A stretch of DNA of 64,000 nucleotides from Tardibacter chloracetimidivorans. GTDB taxonomy: Bacteria > Pseudomonadota > Alphaproteobacteria > Sphingomonadales > Sphingomonadaceae. This document shows, piece by piece, positions 15,549 to 23,665 of this stretch. The notes below the pieces were generated by a model, which was not told where the DNA came from, made no database searches, and saw nothing but the letters and a program-made list of their open reading frames with translations. The first letter of the stretch is position 1. Each line of letters opens with the position of its first letter. The stretch is from the NCBI RefSeq assembly GCF_001890385.1, contig NZ_CP018221.1, forward strand, positions 1,475,501 through 1,539,500, read 5' to 3'. The translations under genes were made by a program, and so were the position numbers.

Positions 15549-17636
15549 TTATTCCGTGCCGCGGCCGACCACGGCCACCACCTGAACCTGACGGCTGTCC
15601 GGTATCTCGTAGAAGGACAGCACCGTCACATCCGGCAGATGCTGGCGCAGGAGTTGGAACAGCGGCCTGCGCACGAGCGGCGTCGTAACCACAGCAAAAG
15701 TCGTGCCATCTGCGAGCAGCGGCTTGGCGGCTTCGCCAAGCGCCGTCAGGATGCGTTGCGAAAGCGCCGGGTCCAGCGGATAGGCGCCGCTAGGATCGGC
15801 CCGCACAGACGACACCAGAAGCTGTTCCAGATCGCCGTCCAGCGTGATGATCTTGAGCTGGTCCTTCAGCCCGCACAGCCGCTGCACGATCAGTCCGCCC
15901 AAGGCCGGGCGGATAAGCTCGGTCAGCTCGGCCGGGTCTTGTGTCCGGTGCGCGGCCCCTGCCAGAGCCTCCACAATCCGCCGGAAATCGCGGACGGGCA
16001 CGCTTTCGTCGAGCAGCGTCTGGAGCACCTGCGTGATCGTCTGGAGCGACAGCGCCTTGGTGATATTGCCGACAAGCTGGGGTGCTGCCGCCTGCAGGGT
16101 GTCGAGCAGCTTTTGCACTTCGTCCTGACCGAGAAGCTGGCAGGACTGGCTCTGGAGGATCTGGTTGACGTGCGTTGCGACCACCGTCGACGCATCGACG
16201 ACCGTATAGCCGCTGGCGACGGCCTGGTCCTTCTGCTCGGCCGGAATCCAGAGTGCTTCCAGGCCGAACGTCGGATCCTTGACGGCGCGCCCGGAAACCG
16301 ACGCATGGACGAGGCCGGAATCGAGCGCCAGCATGTCGTTGGGCGAAACCTCGTCCTCGCCGTGCACGACGCCCGACACGAGCACGCGATAGGCATGAGG
16401 GGCAAGGCTCATATTGTCGCGCACGCGAATGGGCGGGACGACGAAGCCAAACTCGCGCGACAGCTGGCGGCGGATGCCGGTGAGGCGGCCCATCAGCGGG
16501 GCGCTGAGCTTTTCGTCCACCAGCCCGATCAGCCCATAGCCGATCTCGACGCTGATCTGGACATTGTCGGTCACGTCTTCCCAGTTGATCTGCGATTCTC
16601 GCGCCGGATCGGCGACGGCCGCATCGGCCGTTTCCGGCGCGGCGGATGCGGATTGCGCCTTCTTCAGCCGCCAGGCGGCATAGGCCGCAAGACCGGCGGC
16701 AGGCAGGATGATCATCTGCGGCATGCCGGGCAGCACGCCCAGCAATGCGAGGATGGCCGCAACCGGAGTCCATGCGGCGGCCGAACCGAACTGGCTGGAC
16801 ATCTGGCCGGTCAGGTCCAGCGGCGAGGAAACGCGGGTGACGATGACGGCCGCCGCAATCGAAAGCATCAGCGCGGGCACCTGCGCGACAAGGCCGTCGC
16901 CGATCGCCAGCAATATATAGTTGGACCCGGCCTCGGCCATCGTCAGGCCATGCTGCACCGTGCCCAGGATCAGCCCGCCGATGATGTTGACCGCAAGGAT
17001 CAAAAGACCCGCGATCGCATCGCCCTTCACGAACTTGGATGCGCCGTCCATCGATCCGTAGAAATCGGCCTCGGTCGCGACTTCCTGCCGCCGCGACTTG
17101 GCCTCGTCCGGGGTCAGCAGCCCGGCGTTGAGATCGGCGTCGATCGCCATCTGCTTGCCGGGCAACGCATCGAGCGTGAAGCGCGCCGACACTTCGGACA
17201 CGCGACCCGCGCCCTTGGTGATGACGACCAGATTGATGATGATCAGGATCATGAAGACGAACAAGCCGACGACATAGTCGCCGCCGATCAGGAAATGGCC
17301 GAAGGCCTCGATCACCTGTCCCGCAGCGTCAGGCCCGGTGTGGCCGTTGACCAGCACCACCCGGGTCGAGGCGACGTTCAGCGCCAGGCGGAGCAGCGTG
17401 GCGAACAGCAACACGGTCGGGAAGGACGAGAAATCGAGCGGCTTCTGCGTATTGAGCGACACCATCAGCACCGCAAGCGCGATCATGATGTTGAGGATGA
17501 AGAACACGTCGAGGAGGAACGGCGCGATCGGCACCACCATCAGCACGACCAGCAGCAATATGCCGAGCGGCAGCATCGCCGCCCTGCCCGCACCGGCCCA
17601 GATCGTCCGGTTCATCTGCAATGCGGCGGTCGTCAT
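15549..17636 (-). CDS. flhA: Flagellar export gate protein FlhA
   Basis: 695 residues, full length. The N-terminal half has about eight membrane segments (LPLGILLLVVLMVVPIAPFL onward) with the FHIPEP family signature around RLALNVASTRVVL and the charged cytoplasmic loop ARFTLDALPGKQMAIDADL. The C-terminal half is the cytoplasmic docking domain for chaperone-substrate complexes. It is the core of the type III flagellar secretion gate. The ATG overlaps the stop of the transglycosylase gene as ATGA. The partner flhB is not in this window. Confidence 0.97.
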   Translation of the reverse strand: MTTAALQMNRTIWAGAGRAAMLPLGILLLVVLMVVPIAPFLLDVFFILNIMIALAVLMVSLNTQKPLDFSSFPTVLLFATLLRLALNVASTRVVLVNGHTGPDAAGQVIEAFGHFLIGGDYVVGLFVFMILIIINLVVITKGAGRVSEVSARFTLDALPGKQMAIDADLNAGLLTPDEAKSRRQEVATEADFYGSMDGASKFVKGDAIAGLLILAVNIIGGLILGTVQHGLTMAEAGSNYILLAIGDGLVAQVPALMLSIAAAVIVTRVSSPLDLTGQMSSQFGSAAAWTPVAAILALLGVLPGMPQMIILPAAGLAAYAAWRLKKAQSASAAPETADAAVADPARESQINWEDVTDNVQISVEIGYGLIGLVDEKLSAPLMGRLTGIRRQLSREFGFVVPPIRVRDNMSLAPHAYRVLVSGVVHGEDEVSPNDMLALDSGLVHASVSGRAVKDPTFGLEALWIPAEQKDQAVASGYTVVDASTVVATHVNQILQSQSCQLLGQDEVQKLLDTLQAAAPQLVGNITKALSLQTITQVLQTLLDESVPVRDFRRIVEALAGAAHRTQDPAELTELIRPALGGLIVQRLCGLKDQLKIITLDGDLEQLLVSSVRADPSGAYPLDPALSQRILTALGEAAKPLLADGTTFAVVTTPLVRRPLFQLLRQHLPDVTVLSFYEIPDSRQVQVVAVVGRGTE

Positions 17637-18454
17637 GCGCCCATGCTCGCAAGCATCAGATAGGCGAGCCGCGCGTTTTCAGGCCGCGTCTTCGTGAACA
17701 TCTCTTCCGGTCCGGGTGTGCCGTCATCGGCCGACAGCGCGCGGGCCAGCGCCATCGGCAGGGGCGGCAGATCGCTCCCTTGCGCCGCGTCGGCCATCAT
17801 CACCGGCTGCGCGGCGGGCAACGGCCCGGCATCGTCATCCATCTTCCGGGCGAAGCGGTCGTAAATCTCCGCGAGCGAGCGCGGCCTACCGTTCTCCGCG
17901 TAGAAGACGGGGCGATTGCTTGCAGCGGCGGCAGGCAGGATGCGGTCGGCGCGCTGGTTCGGATCGGCCGCCATCGCGCCAAGGAAATCGGCCGCGCCCT
18001 TCGGCCCCAGGAAATGGCCCATATAGAGATCCGCCGCATTGGCGGTGCGGCCGGTGGCGCGTTCGATATGCTGCCGGTTGTCGGCCGCCGTCTCGGCCGC
18101 CATCAGCGCCGATGCCTCCGGCTCGTTGCGAAGGTTCATGATCGCCGCGCGAGCGCCGGGATCGGTCACGCACAACCGGCCGCGCCGGTCGGCCGCGATG
18201 CAATCGGCGGCCCATTGCAGGCCGTGCTTCGCGCCGTGGCGCTTCAGGGCTGCAAGCCAGCTCTGGTCGATGAACTGATAGAGTCCGGTCGCGCTGCTGG
18301 TGCGCGCCTTCGCATCGGGCCGCAGCCCGCTTTCGATCCTGGCCTGCTTGTAGAGATAGCCGAAATCCATGCCGGTGCGGCGGCTCGCCTGCGCGATTGC
18401 CGAACGGACGCGGTCCACCCCAGACGTGATCTCACCAAGCAGCGTCGGATTCAT
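17633..18454 (-). CDS. Lytic transglycosylase (SLT) domain protein, flagellar operon
   Basis: 273 residues without an obvious signal peptide. An SLT-like fold is indicated by the catalytic ARIESGLRPDA segment (Glu41), SATGLYQFIDQSWL and a downstream ADLYMGHFLG motif. It heads the operon with flhA. FlgJ here (30267-30596) lacks a muramidase domain, so this enzyme may open peptidoglycan for the rod. How it would be exported is unclear: possibly by the flagellar apparatus. A sigma-54 site is directly upstream, with AAGGAG 11 bases before the ATG. Confidence 0.8.
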   Translation of the reverse strand: MNPTLLGEITSGVDRVRSAIAQASRRTGMDFGYLYKQARIESGLRPDAKARTSSATGLYQFIDQSWLAALKRHGAKHGLQWAADCIAADRRGRLCVTDPGARAAIMNLRNEPEASALMAAETAADNRQHIERATGRTANAADLYMGHFLGPKGAADFLGAMAADPNQRADRILPAAAASNRPVFYAENGRPRSLAEIYDRFARKMDDDAGPLPAAQPVMMADAAQGSDLPPLPMALARALSADDGTPGPEEMFTKTRPENARLAYLMLASMGA

Positions 18455-18483
18455 GACGGCTTCGACTCCTTTTCAGGAGCAGA

Positions 18484-18499
18484 AGCAAAGCCCGTGCCA
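18484..18499 (-). promoter_or_regulatory. Sigma-54 promoter of the transglycosylase-flhA-flhF-flhG-fliA operon
   Basis: Read on the minus strand: TGGCACG, four bases, TTGCT, a full match to the sigma-54 -24/-12 consensus. The predicted start of transcription is about 20 bases before the ATG at 18454. Because fliA ends this operon, sigma-28 supply would depend on RpoN. Confidence 0.85.
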
Positions 18500-18525
18500 G
18501 TCTAACTATGGAAAGTTCGAAGGAT

Positions 18526-18891
18526 TCAGGCGCAGTCCAGATCGATGCTGCGATAGCCGCCCGCGATCCGCCCGTCGCGGCCATAGGCTGCGGCAGGCGC
18601 GTGTCCGGCGGCGTGCGCCAGAACGTTCAGCCGCCGCTCGATCCCGGCGAGCAACAGGTTGACCCTGAGCGCGGCCTGCTCGCAAAGCGCGGCCCCCTCG
18701 TGGATCAGCGCCTCGGTCTCGTCGTCGGGCGCGACCAGCGGCGAAAGCTGGAGAGCGGAAATCGCGGCGAGCTTCGATGCCGTGGACGATTCAAGCGCCG
18801 CCACGTCACCAGAATCGAGCGCCGCCAGCTCCTGCCGCAGCGCTTCGTTCAGGTTCCTCAATGTTTGCTGATAGGCGGGCGCGCCCGTCAT
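18526..18891 (-). CDS. flgN: FlgN-like flagellar export chaperone
   Basis: 121 residues, mostly helical: YQQTLRNLNEALRQELAALDSGD, then EALIHEGAALCEQAALRVNLLLAGIERRLN. This matches the small helical FlgN type, which escorts hook-associated proteins FlgK and FlgL to the export gate. The identification rests mainly on size, helix pattern and position: it overlaps the flgM stop as ATGA. Both FlgK and FlgL are encoded at 27445-30270. Confidence 0.72.
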   Translation of the reverse strand: MTGAPAYQQTLRNLNEALRQELAALDSGDVAALESSTASKLAAISALQLSPLVAPDDETEALIHEGAALCEQAALRVNLLLAGIERRLNVLAHAAGHAPAAAYGRDGRIAGGYRSIDLDCA

Positions 18892-19199
18892 GCCGCGCCG
18901 TCCTTGTCCGCCCAGCCGAGATCAAGCTCGACCATCTTCGCGGCGATCCTCTCGGGATCAACCTTGTAGCTGCCGCTGGCGATGGCCTCGCGCAGTTCTG
19001 CGACGCGCGCCTTGTCGATTGGCGCGGACGCGGCATCGCGCGCCTCGGTCGCAAGCGGCGACAGTTCCGCGCGCGCCGGTGCTTGCAACGCGGCGGCTTC
19101 TGCTGGCCGGGCCGCTCCACCAGCTTCGGGGACGGACGCCTCCAGCCGCGGAGACGGACCGCCAAGCCCGGCCGGACGCCCTGCAATTCCGTCGATCAT
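18888..19199 (-). CDS. flgM: Anti-sigma-28 factor FlgM
   Basis: 103 residues. The N-terminal half is Ala/Pro-rich and disordered. The C-terminal half has the sigma-28 binding region IDKARVAELREAIASGSYKV followed by DPERIAAKMVELD. FlgM binds FliA until the hook is complete, then is exported. It lies between flgA and flgN, so it would be transcribed from the sigma-54 site upstream of flgA. Confidence 0.9.
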   Translation of the reverse strand: MIDGIAGRPAGLGGPSPRLEASVPEAGGAARPAEAAALQAPARAELSPLATEARDAASAPIDKARVAELREAIASGSYKVDPERIAAKMVELDLGWADKDGAA

Positions 19200-19237
19200 C
19201 TCATCGCCTCACAATCAATCGAACCGGGGTCATACGA

Positions 19238-19966
19238 CTATTCACGACCGGTCCGCGCATTTTTATAGCCCGGCAGAAAAACAATTCCCGGCCCGCCAAC
19301 AATCGCCTGCACCCGGCCGCCGGACGCCGCGTTTTTCACCTTGATGCGGCTGCCGGGCGCGCCGTCCTGCTCGGCCACGCCTTCGGCGGAAATCTCGAAG
19401 CCCGGCGATCCCGTCTTGATGATGACCGGATCGCCCCGTTTCACGGCAGGCGCGGTCGCGATCAGCTTCGCCCGCACCGGCTCGCCCGGATTGAGCGCGC
19501 GAACCGCGATCTTCCCCGTCACATCGCCAATGTCGGAAACGCCGCCGGGCACGGCGGTTGCGGGCTCGACCTTCAGATCGGCCGCCGTCAGCGCCGCCCC
19601 GCGCGGCACAGGACGGGTGACGACCACGGTTCCGTTGCGCTGCGCCGCCGCGGCCGGAGCATCATGTGCCACCACCACCGGCACATAAATCTGCCAGGAT
19701 TCCGGCCCGCCGCAGCGTACCAGCACCGTGCTTTCGCCCGTGCCGTACCAGAGCAGTTCGGGAAGCACGTCGCAGCCCGAAAGCCTGAGCCGCCGATCGA
19801 GGCGCGGCTGGCGATGGCCGCCGCCCCGGCTCGCGAACTCCGCTATGCGCTGTTCCAGCCGGGTCATGTCCTCATAGCCGCGCGCCGATGCGCCCACTGC
19901 CGCCACCTGCAAAATAGCGAGCGCGAGCAAGGTTGCAGCAAAGGCCAGGCCTGTTCGTTCAGTCAT
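19238..19966 (-). CDS. flgA: Flagellar P-ring assembly chaperone FlgA
   Basis: 242 residues. The ATG at 19966 gives a clean Sec signal peptide (MTERTGLAFAATLLALAILQ with cleavage near GASA). The mature part has the SAF-like C-terminal domain typical of FlgA: VTRPVPRGAALTAADLKVE, then LNPGEPVRAKLIATAPAVKR and a VKNAASGGRVQAIVGGPG end. FlgA is a periplasmic chaperone for FlgI. In-frame codons further upstream are not used because they would bury the signal peptide. Confidence 0.93.
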   Translation of the reverse strand: MTERTGLAFAATLLALAILQVAAVGASARGYEDMTRLEQRIAEFASRGGGHRQPRLDRRLRLSGCDVLPELLWYGTGESTVLVRCGGPESWQIYVPVVVAHDAPAAAAQRNGTVVVTRPVPRGAALTAADLKVEPATAVPGGVSDIGDVTGKIAVRALNPGEPVRAKLIATAPAVKRGDPVIIKTGSPGFEISAEGVAEQDGAPGSRIKVKNAASGGRVQAIVGGPGIVFLPGYKNARTGRE

Positions 19967-19995
19967 CCGGACAATCCATTGCATCCGCAGATGGA

Positions 19996-20011
19996 AGCAA
20001 TGTCCATGCCA
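19996..20011 (-). promoter_or_regulatory. Sigma-54 promoter of flgA-flgM-flgN
   Basis: On the minus strand: TGGCATG, four bases, TTGCT, one mismatch from TGGCACG-N4-TTGC[A/T] with the -24 GG and -12 GC intact. It lies just past the flgT stop and about 30 bases before the flgA ATG. Confidence 0.75.
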
Positions 20012-20021
20012 AGGGATACGC

Positions 20022-21122
20022 CTAGCGCATCCGCGTTGCGACATGTCCCGCATTTCCGCGACTTGCGGGGTCGAACAGCCGCGCGCGGGCAGTTGAATCA
20101 CCAAGGGAAACGACCTGCGCCATCGGCCAGTCGAGGCTTTCCGACGCATCGACCGTCGGCCCGCCGACGCGGAGAAGATCGCCCACCTTCAGCCCGGAAT
20201 CGCTTCCACCGCCCAGCAGCAGATCGTCGCCCTGCCGCCCTGCTATTCGGATCGCCACCGGGCGGCAGCGGACCAGTTCGCGCGCATCCTCGATCAGGCG
20301 GCCGATCATCCCGCGCACGTCCGGCGAGGTGGCGCGCCGCGCGGGGCGATAGTCGGCGGGCAGATAGTCCCATCCGCGCGAGGCGAGCGTCCAGTCGCCG
20401 TCGCGTTCCGCCCGGCCAAGCAATGTGCCGCGCGCCGCATCCAGCAGTTCAAGGCCCAGCAGCGCGTCCATGCGCCTGCCTTTGACCAGCCCCGGCCCCG
20501 ACACCGCGCGCCCGGTCAGCCGCACATAGGGGCGAACATAAACGCCGCTGCCCGGCGCATTGCCATAGGCGAGCACGGAATAGCGATCCCAGCTTCTTGT
20601 CGCCACCGACAATGGCACCGCCGCCGGGCCAAGCGTCGCGTCGCTCGGGTCAGCCCCGAAGGCGCGGCGAAGCGCATATCGGAACTGCGCGACCAGCGGA
20701 TCGGCCGCGGCGGGATCAAGCGCCGGGTCCACGTCCAGCCGCATTTCGCCCAGATGCACCGGCGGGAGCGGATCGGCCCCGCACGATGGTGCATCGATCG
20801 GCGCGATGGTGGCCGAGATGCTGACCTTCATCAGCCCCGCCTCGCGCCATTCGTCGGTCAGGCGATAGCCGGTGACACGCGCCTGGGCGGTCGCCCACAT
20901 CGCGTCCGAGCGGATGACGTTGCGGTCGATGAGCGTGGCGGCGCGCATGTCCATCCCGCCCGCTGCGATCGCCTGGCGAAGCGCGTCGCCGATCGCCCGC
21001 CAGCGCGCCTGCGCCGGATCGCCGGACAGCGGCGCGACGCCGGTCGCTTCCACCACCTGTTCGCGCGCAATGGCGGGGGATGCGACCAACATCGAAAGCG
21101 CAACAATGGCCCTGCGGATCAT
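20022..21122 (-). CDS. flgT: FlgT-like flagellar assembly protein
   Basis: 366 residues with a signal peptide (MIRRAIVALSMLVASPAIA). The start of the mature protein reads VVEATGVAPLSGDPAQARWR and AIGDALRQAIAAGGMDM, the N-terminal FlgT domain. In Vibrio, FlgT forms the H ring around the basal body. The C-terminal part has a small beta-domain, DSGLKVGDLLRVGGPTVDAS, as in FlgT. Its start overlaps the flgP-like stop as ATGA. Confidence 0.82.
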   Translation of the reverse strand: MIRRAIVALSMLVASPAIAREQVVEATGVAPLSGDPAQARWRAIGDALRQAIAAGGMDMRAATLIDRNVIRSDAMWATAQARVTGYRLTDEWREAGLMKVSISATIAPIDAPSCGADPLPPVHLGEMRLDVDPALDPAAADPLVAQFRYALRRAFGADPSDATLGPAAVPLSVATRSWDRYSVLAYGNAPGSGVYVRPYVRLTGRAVSGPGLVKGRRMDALLGLELLDAARGTLLGRAERDGDWTLASRGWDYLPADYRPARRATSPDVRGMIGRLIEDARELVRCRPVAIRIAGRQGDDLLLGGGSDSGLKVGDLLRVGGPTVDASESLDWPMAQVVSLGDSTARARLFDPASRGNAGHVATRMR

Positions 21123-21523
21123 TGCTTCGCGCCTTCCGCCGCGCGTTCCACCTCGACCACCGTTTCATAGGCGTCGTCGCCCTTGGGCGTGATCTTCACG
21201 ATCCGCGCCCCGGACACGACCCCGCTCACCGTCGCGCTGATCCGGTCCGACTGGATGGTGGAGCCAGCCGCGCGCGAGCTGCTTTCTACCCTCAGGCCAT
21301 GGATCTGTTCGGCAAGGTTGCGCATCGCAGCAAGCTGCGAGGCCCGGATCGCCAGCAGCCGCCGCTCCTCATCGGTGGTGGCGGGCTGGGACGAGATCGG
21401 CGCATAGCCGACCCCGGTGATGACCCTGGGCGCGGGCAGCACGGTCTCGCGAGCGACGGCGATGGGCGCAAGTCCGCCCGCTGCGGCCAGACCGACGAAA
21501 AGGACAAGCAAAGCGCGTTTCAT
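21119..21523 (-). CDS. flgP: FlgP-like (LPP20 family) flagellar outer-membrane-associated protein
   Basis: 134 residues with a Sec signal peptide (MKRALLVLFVGLAAAGGLAP) but no lipobox cysteine. The mature part resembles the LPP20/FlgP fold: RLLAIRASQLAAMRNLAEQI then a VSGVVSGARIVKITPKGDDA strand pair. In Vibrio and Campylobacter, FlgP builds outer basal disks; those are usually lipoproteins. The missing lipidation site is a difference to note. It is coupled to flgT and divergent from comM. Confidence 0.7.
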   Translation of the reverse strand: MKRALLVLFVGLAAAGGLAPIAVARETVLPAPRVITGVGYAPISSQPATTDEERRLLAIRASQLAAMRNLAEQIHGLRVESSSRAAGSTIQSDRISATVSGVVSGARIVKITPKGDDAYETVVEVERAAEGAKQ

Positions 21524-21541
21524 GTTTCAATGAACGGCGGC

Positions 21542-21581
21542 AGCGGCAAGTTGTTTAGCGGGCGTCATTTTCCTTGCCGCT
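21542..21581. promoter_or_regulatory. Inverted repeat between flgP and comM
   Basis: A perfect 9-bp inverted repeat AGCGGCAAG / CTTGCCGCT with arms 22 bases apart, in the divergent gap. It could be an operator or a hairpin in the flgP leader. No regulator can be assigned. Confidence 0.4.
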
Positions 21582-21635
21582 CAGTCCCCTATGCGGCTAA
21601 GCGACGGAACCAAAGGGGAACAGGGGCCGGGGTCC

Positions 21636-23144
21636 ATGGTTGCGCACGTCACGACGGTTGCCTTTCTGGGGCTGGAGGCCCGCACGGTCGATGTGCAGGT
21701 GCAGATCGCCAATGGCGTCCCGGCCTTCAGGGTCGTCGGCCTGCCCGACAAGGCCGTGGGCGAAAGCCGCGACCGCGTGCACGCAACGCTTTCCGCCCTT
21801 GGCCTGGCGCTTCCGCCAAAGCGGATCACCGTCAATCTTTCCCCGGCCGATCTTCCGAAGGAAGGCTCGCATTACGACCTGCCGATCGCGCTTGGCCTGC
21901 TGGCGGCGATGGGCGTGGTCGATGCCGAACAACTGGGCCAGTATCTGGTGGTTGGCGAGCTTGGGCTGGACGGCCGCGTCGCGCCGGTGCCCGGCGTGCT
22001 GCTGGCGGCGCTCCACGCGTCGGAGAACGACCTCGGCATGATCTGCCCCGCCGACCAGGGGGGCGAGGCGGCCTGGGCGGGACGGATCGAGGTGCTTGCC
22101 GCCACCGATCTGCTGACGCTGCTCAACCATTTTCGCGGCATCCAGCTCATGTCGCCGCCTGAACCCGCGCGGGCCGAAAAGCAGGTCGGCGGCCCCTGCC
22201 TGTCGGAGATCAAGGGGCAGGAAAGCGCCAAGCGCGCGCTGGAGGTGGCGGCGGCGGGCGGACACAATCTGCTTTTCAGCGGCCCTCCGGGGTCCGGCAA
22301 GTCGCTTCTCGCCTCCTGCCTGCCCGGCATATTGCCGGACCTGACGCCGGCCGAGGCGCTGGAAGTGTCGATGGTCGCATCGGTCGCCGGATCGCTGGAA
22401 GGCGGCAAGCTGCTGCGCGCCCGCCCCTATCGCGCGCCCCATCATTCCGCGTCCATGCCGGCGCTGGTCGGCGGCGGGCTGAAGGCGCGGCCGGGCGAGG
22501 TCAGCCTTGCCCATCTGGGGGTGCTGTTTCTGGACGAACTGCCGGAGTTTCAGCGATCGGTGCTGGATTCGCTGCGCCAGCCGCTGGAAACGGGCAAGGT
22601 CACGGTCGCGCGCGCCAATGCCCATGTCACCTTTCCGGCGCGGGTTCAGCTTGTCGCGGCGATGAACCCGTGCCGGTGCGGCCATCTGGGCGATGCCTCG
22701 CTTGCCTGCGCCCGCGCGCCGCGCTGCGCGGCCGAATATCAGACGCGCATCTCCGGCCCGCTGCTGGACCGCATCGACCTGCACGTCGATGTCCAGCCCG
22801 TCTCCGCCGCCGATCTGGTGTTGCCACCACCAGCCGAAGGATCGGCCGAAGTTTCGGCCCGGGTGAAGGCGGCGCGAGACCGCCAGAGCGCCCGCTATGC
22901 CGGACACGGCATCCGCACCAACGCCGAGGCGGACGGCACGCTGCTGGAGCAGGTCGCCACGCCCGACGAAGCCGGCCGCAAGCTGCTGCACCAGGCGGCC
23001 GAGGCGATGCGGCTGACCGCGCGCGGATTTCACCGCGTGCTGCGCGTCGCCCGCACCCTTGCCGATCTTGCCGACGCCGAGAATGTGGGCCGCATCCATA
23101 TTGCCGAAGCACTCAGCTACCGCAGACAGGCCCCGGTTAACTGA
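21636..23144 (+). CDS. comM: ComM/YifB family Mg-chelatase-like AAA+ ATPase
   Basis: 502 residues: an N-terminal Lon-protease-like domain, then an AAA+ core with Walker A GPPGSGKSLLA and Walker B LFLDELPEF, the zinc-finger-like NPCRCGHLGD...CARAPRCAAEYQ insertion, and a C-terminal LTARGFHRVLRVARTLADLA helical domain. ComM is a hexameric helicase that promotes branch migration during natural transformation. The ATG at 21636 begins the conserved VAHVTTVAFLGLEA start. Its last codons run into a tandem repeat. Confidence 0.93.
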   Translation: MVAHVTTVAFLGLEARTVDVQVQIANGVPAFRVVGLPDKAVGESRDRVHATLSALGLALPPKRITVNLSPADLPKEGSHYDLPIALGLLAAMGVVDAEQLGQYLVVGELGLDGRVAPVPGVLLAALHASENDLGMICPADQGGEAAWAGRIEVLAATDLLTLLNHFRGIQLMSPPEPARAEKQVGGPCLSEIKGQESAKRALEVAAAGGHNLLFSGPPGSGKSLLASCLPGILPDLTPAEALEVSMVASVAGSLEGGKLLRARPYRAPHHSASMPALVGGGLKARPGEVSLAHLGVLFLDELPEFQRSVLDSLRQPLETGKVTVARANAHVTFPARVQLVAAMNPCRCGHLGDASLACARAPRCAAEYQTRISGPLLDRIDLHVDVQPVSAADLVLPPPAEGSAEVSARVKAARDRQSARYAGHGIRTNAEADGTLLEQVATPDEAGRKLLHQAAEAMRLTARGFHRVLRVARTLADLADAENVGRIHIAEALSYRRQAPVN

Positions 23145-23185
23145 CTGAAATGGTGAACTGACTGGAGCGGTGGACTGACTGGAAC
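23135..23185 (+). repeat. Three tandem copies of a 17-bp unit at the comM stop
   Basis: Units begin at 23135, 23152 and 23169, each close to GGT[T/G][A/G]ACTGACTGGAA. The first unit contains the comM stop codon. The copies differ at a few positions, so the array is not freshly made. Confidence 0.75.
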
Positions 23186-23253
23186 AATGCCGGGTTTGGC
23201 ATAATGTTGCACGATCCGGTTCAAGGTGGGCAAATCGAGGAAAGGAACATGCC

Positions 23254-23607
23254 ATGGCGTTACAGGGAAGCTGTCATTGCGGAGCGATTCGGTTTGAAGT
23301 CGATGCGGAACCGCCGGCCGAGGTGGTTGAATGCAACTGCTCCTACTGCCGCCGCCAGGGACGCAAATGGTGGTTTCTGCCGGACAGCCAGTTTCGACTA
23401 GTGACCGACGAGAACGCGGTGGCCAGCTATTTCTTTGGCGCCCACAAGATCGAGCATCATCACTGCGGCGTCTGTGGATGCGCGCCCTATTCTGAAGGCG
23501 CGAATCCCAATACCGGCGAACGGACTGCGGCAATCAACGTACGCTGCATTCCGGAGGTGGATATAGACTCGCTGCCGATACGCCGCGTCGACGGCGCAAG
23601 CTTTTAG
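23254..23607 (+). CDS. GFA/CENP-V domain zinc protein
   Basis: 117 residues with the Cys pattern of glutathione-dependent formaldehyde-activating (GFA) family proteins: GSCHCGAIRFEV, ECNCSYCRRQG, and HHCGVCGCAPYSEG, giving two zinc sites. Most family members are uncharacterised; some act on glutathione adducts. A second, diverged GFA gene is at 52906-53352. It stands alone between comM and the permease gene. Confidence 0.87.
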   Translation: MALQGSCHCGAIRFEVDAEPPAEVVECNCSYCRRQGRKWWFLPDSQFRLVTDENAVASYFFGAHKIEHHHCGVCGCAPYSEGANPNTGERTAAINVRCIPEVDIDSLPIRRVDGASF

Positions 23608-23665
23608 GGTCCTGACCCTAAGCAAACGGCTTTCCTCCCGCGCACGTTCGGCTAAGTTGCGCCCG

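Noticed and set aside
14481-17663. A plus-strand open frame of about 1,060 codons
   Set aside because: It lies opposite flhF and flhA, both certain genes. Its product is His/Arg/Gln-rich with no known motif, typical of high-GC antisense frames.
21524-21575. Sigma-28-like TAAA...GCCG upstream of flgP
   Set aside because: Spacing fits, but the -10 match is poor and the predicted start would leave almost no leader before the ATG.
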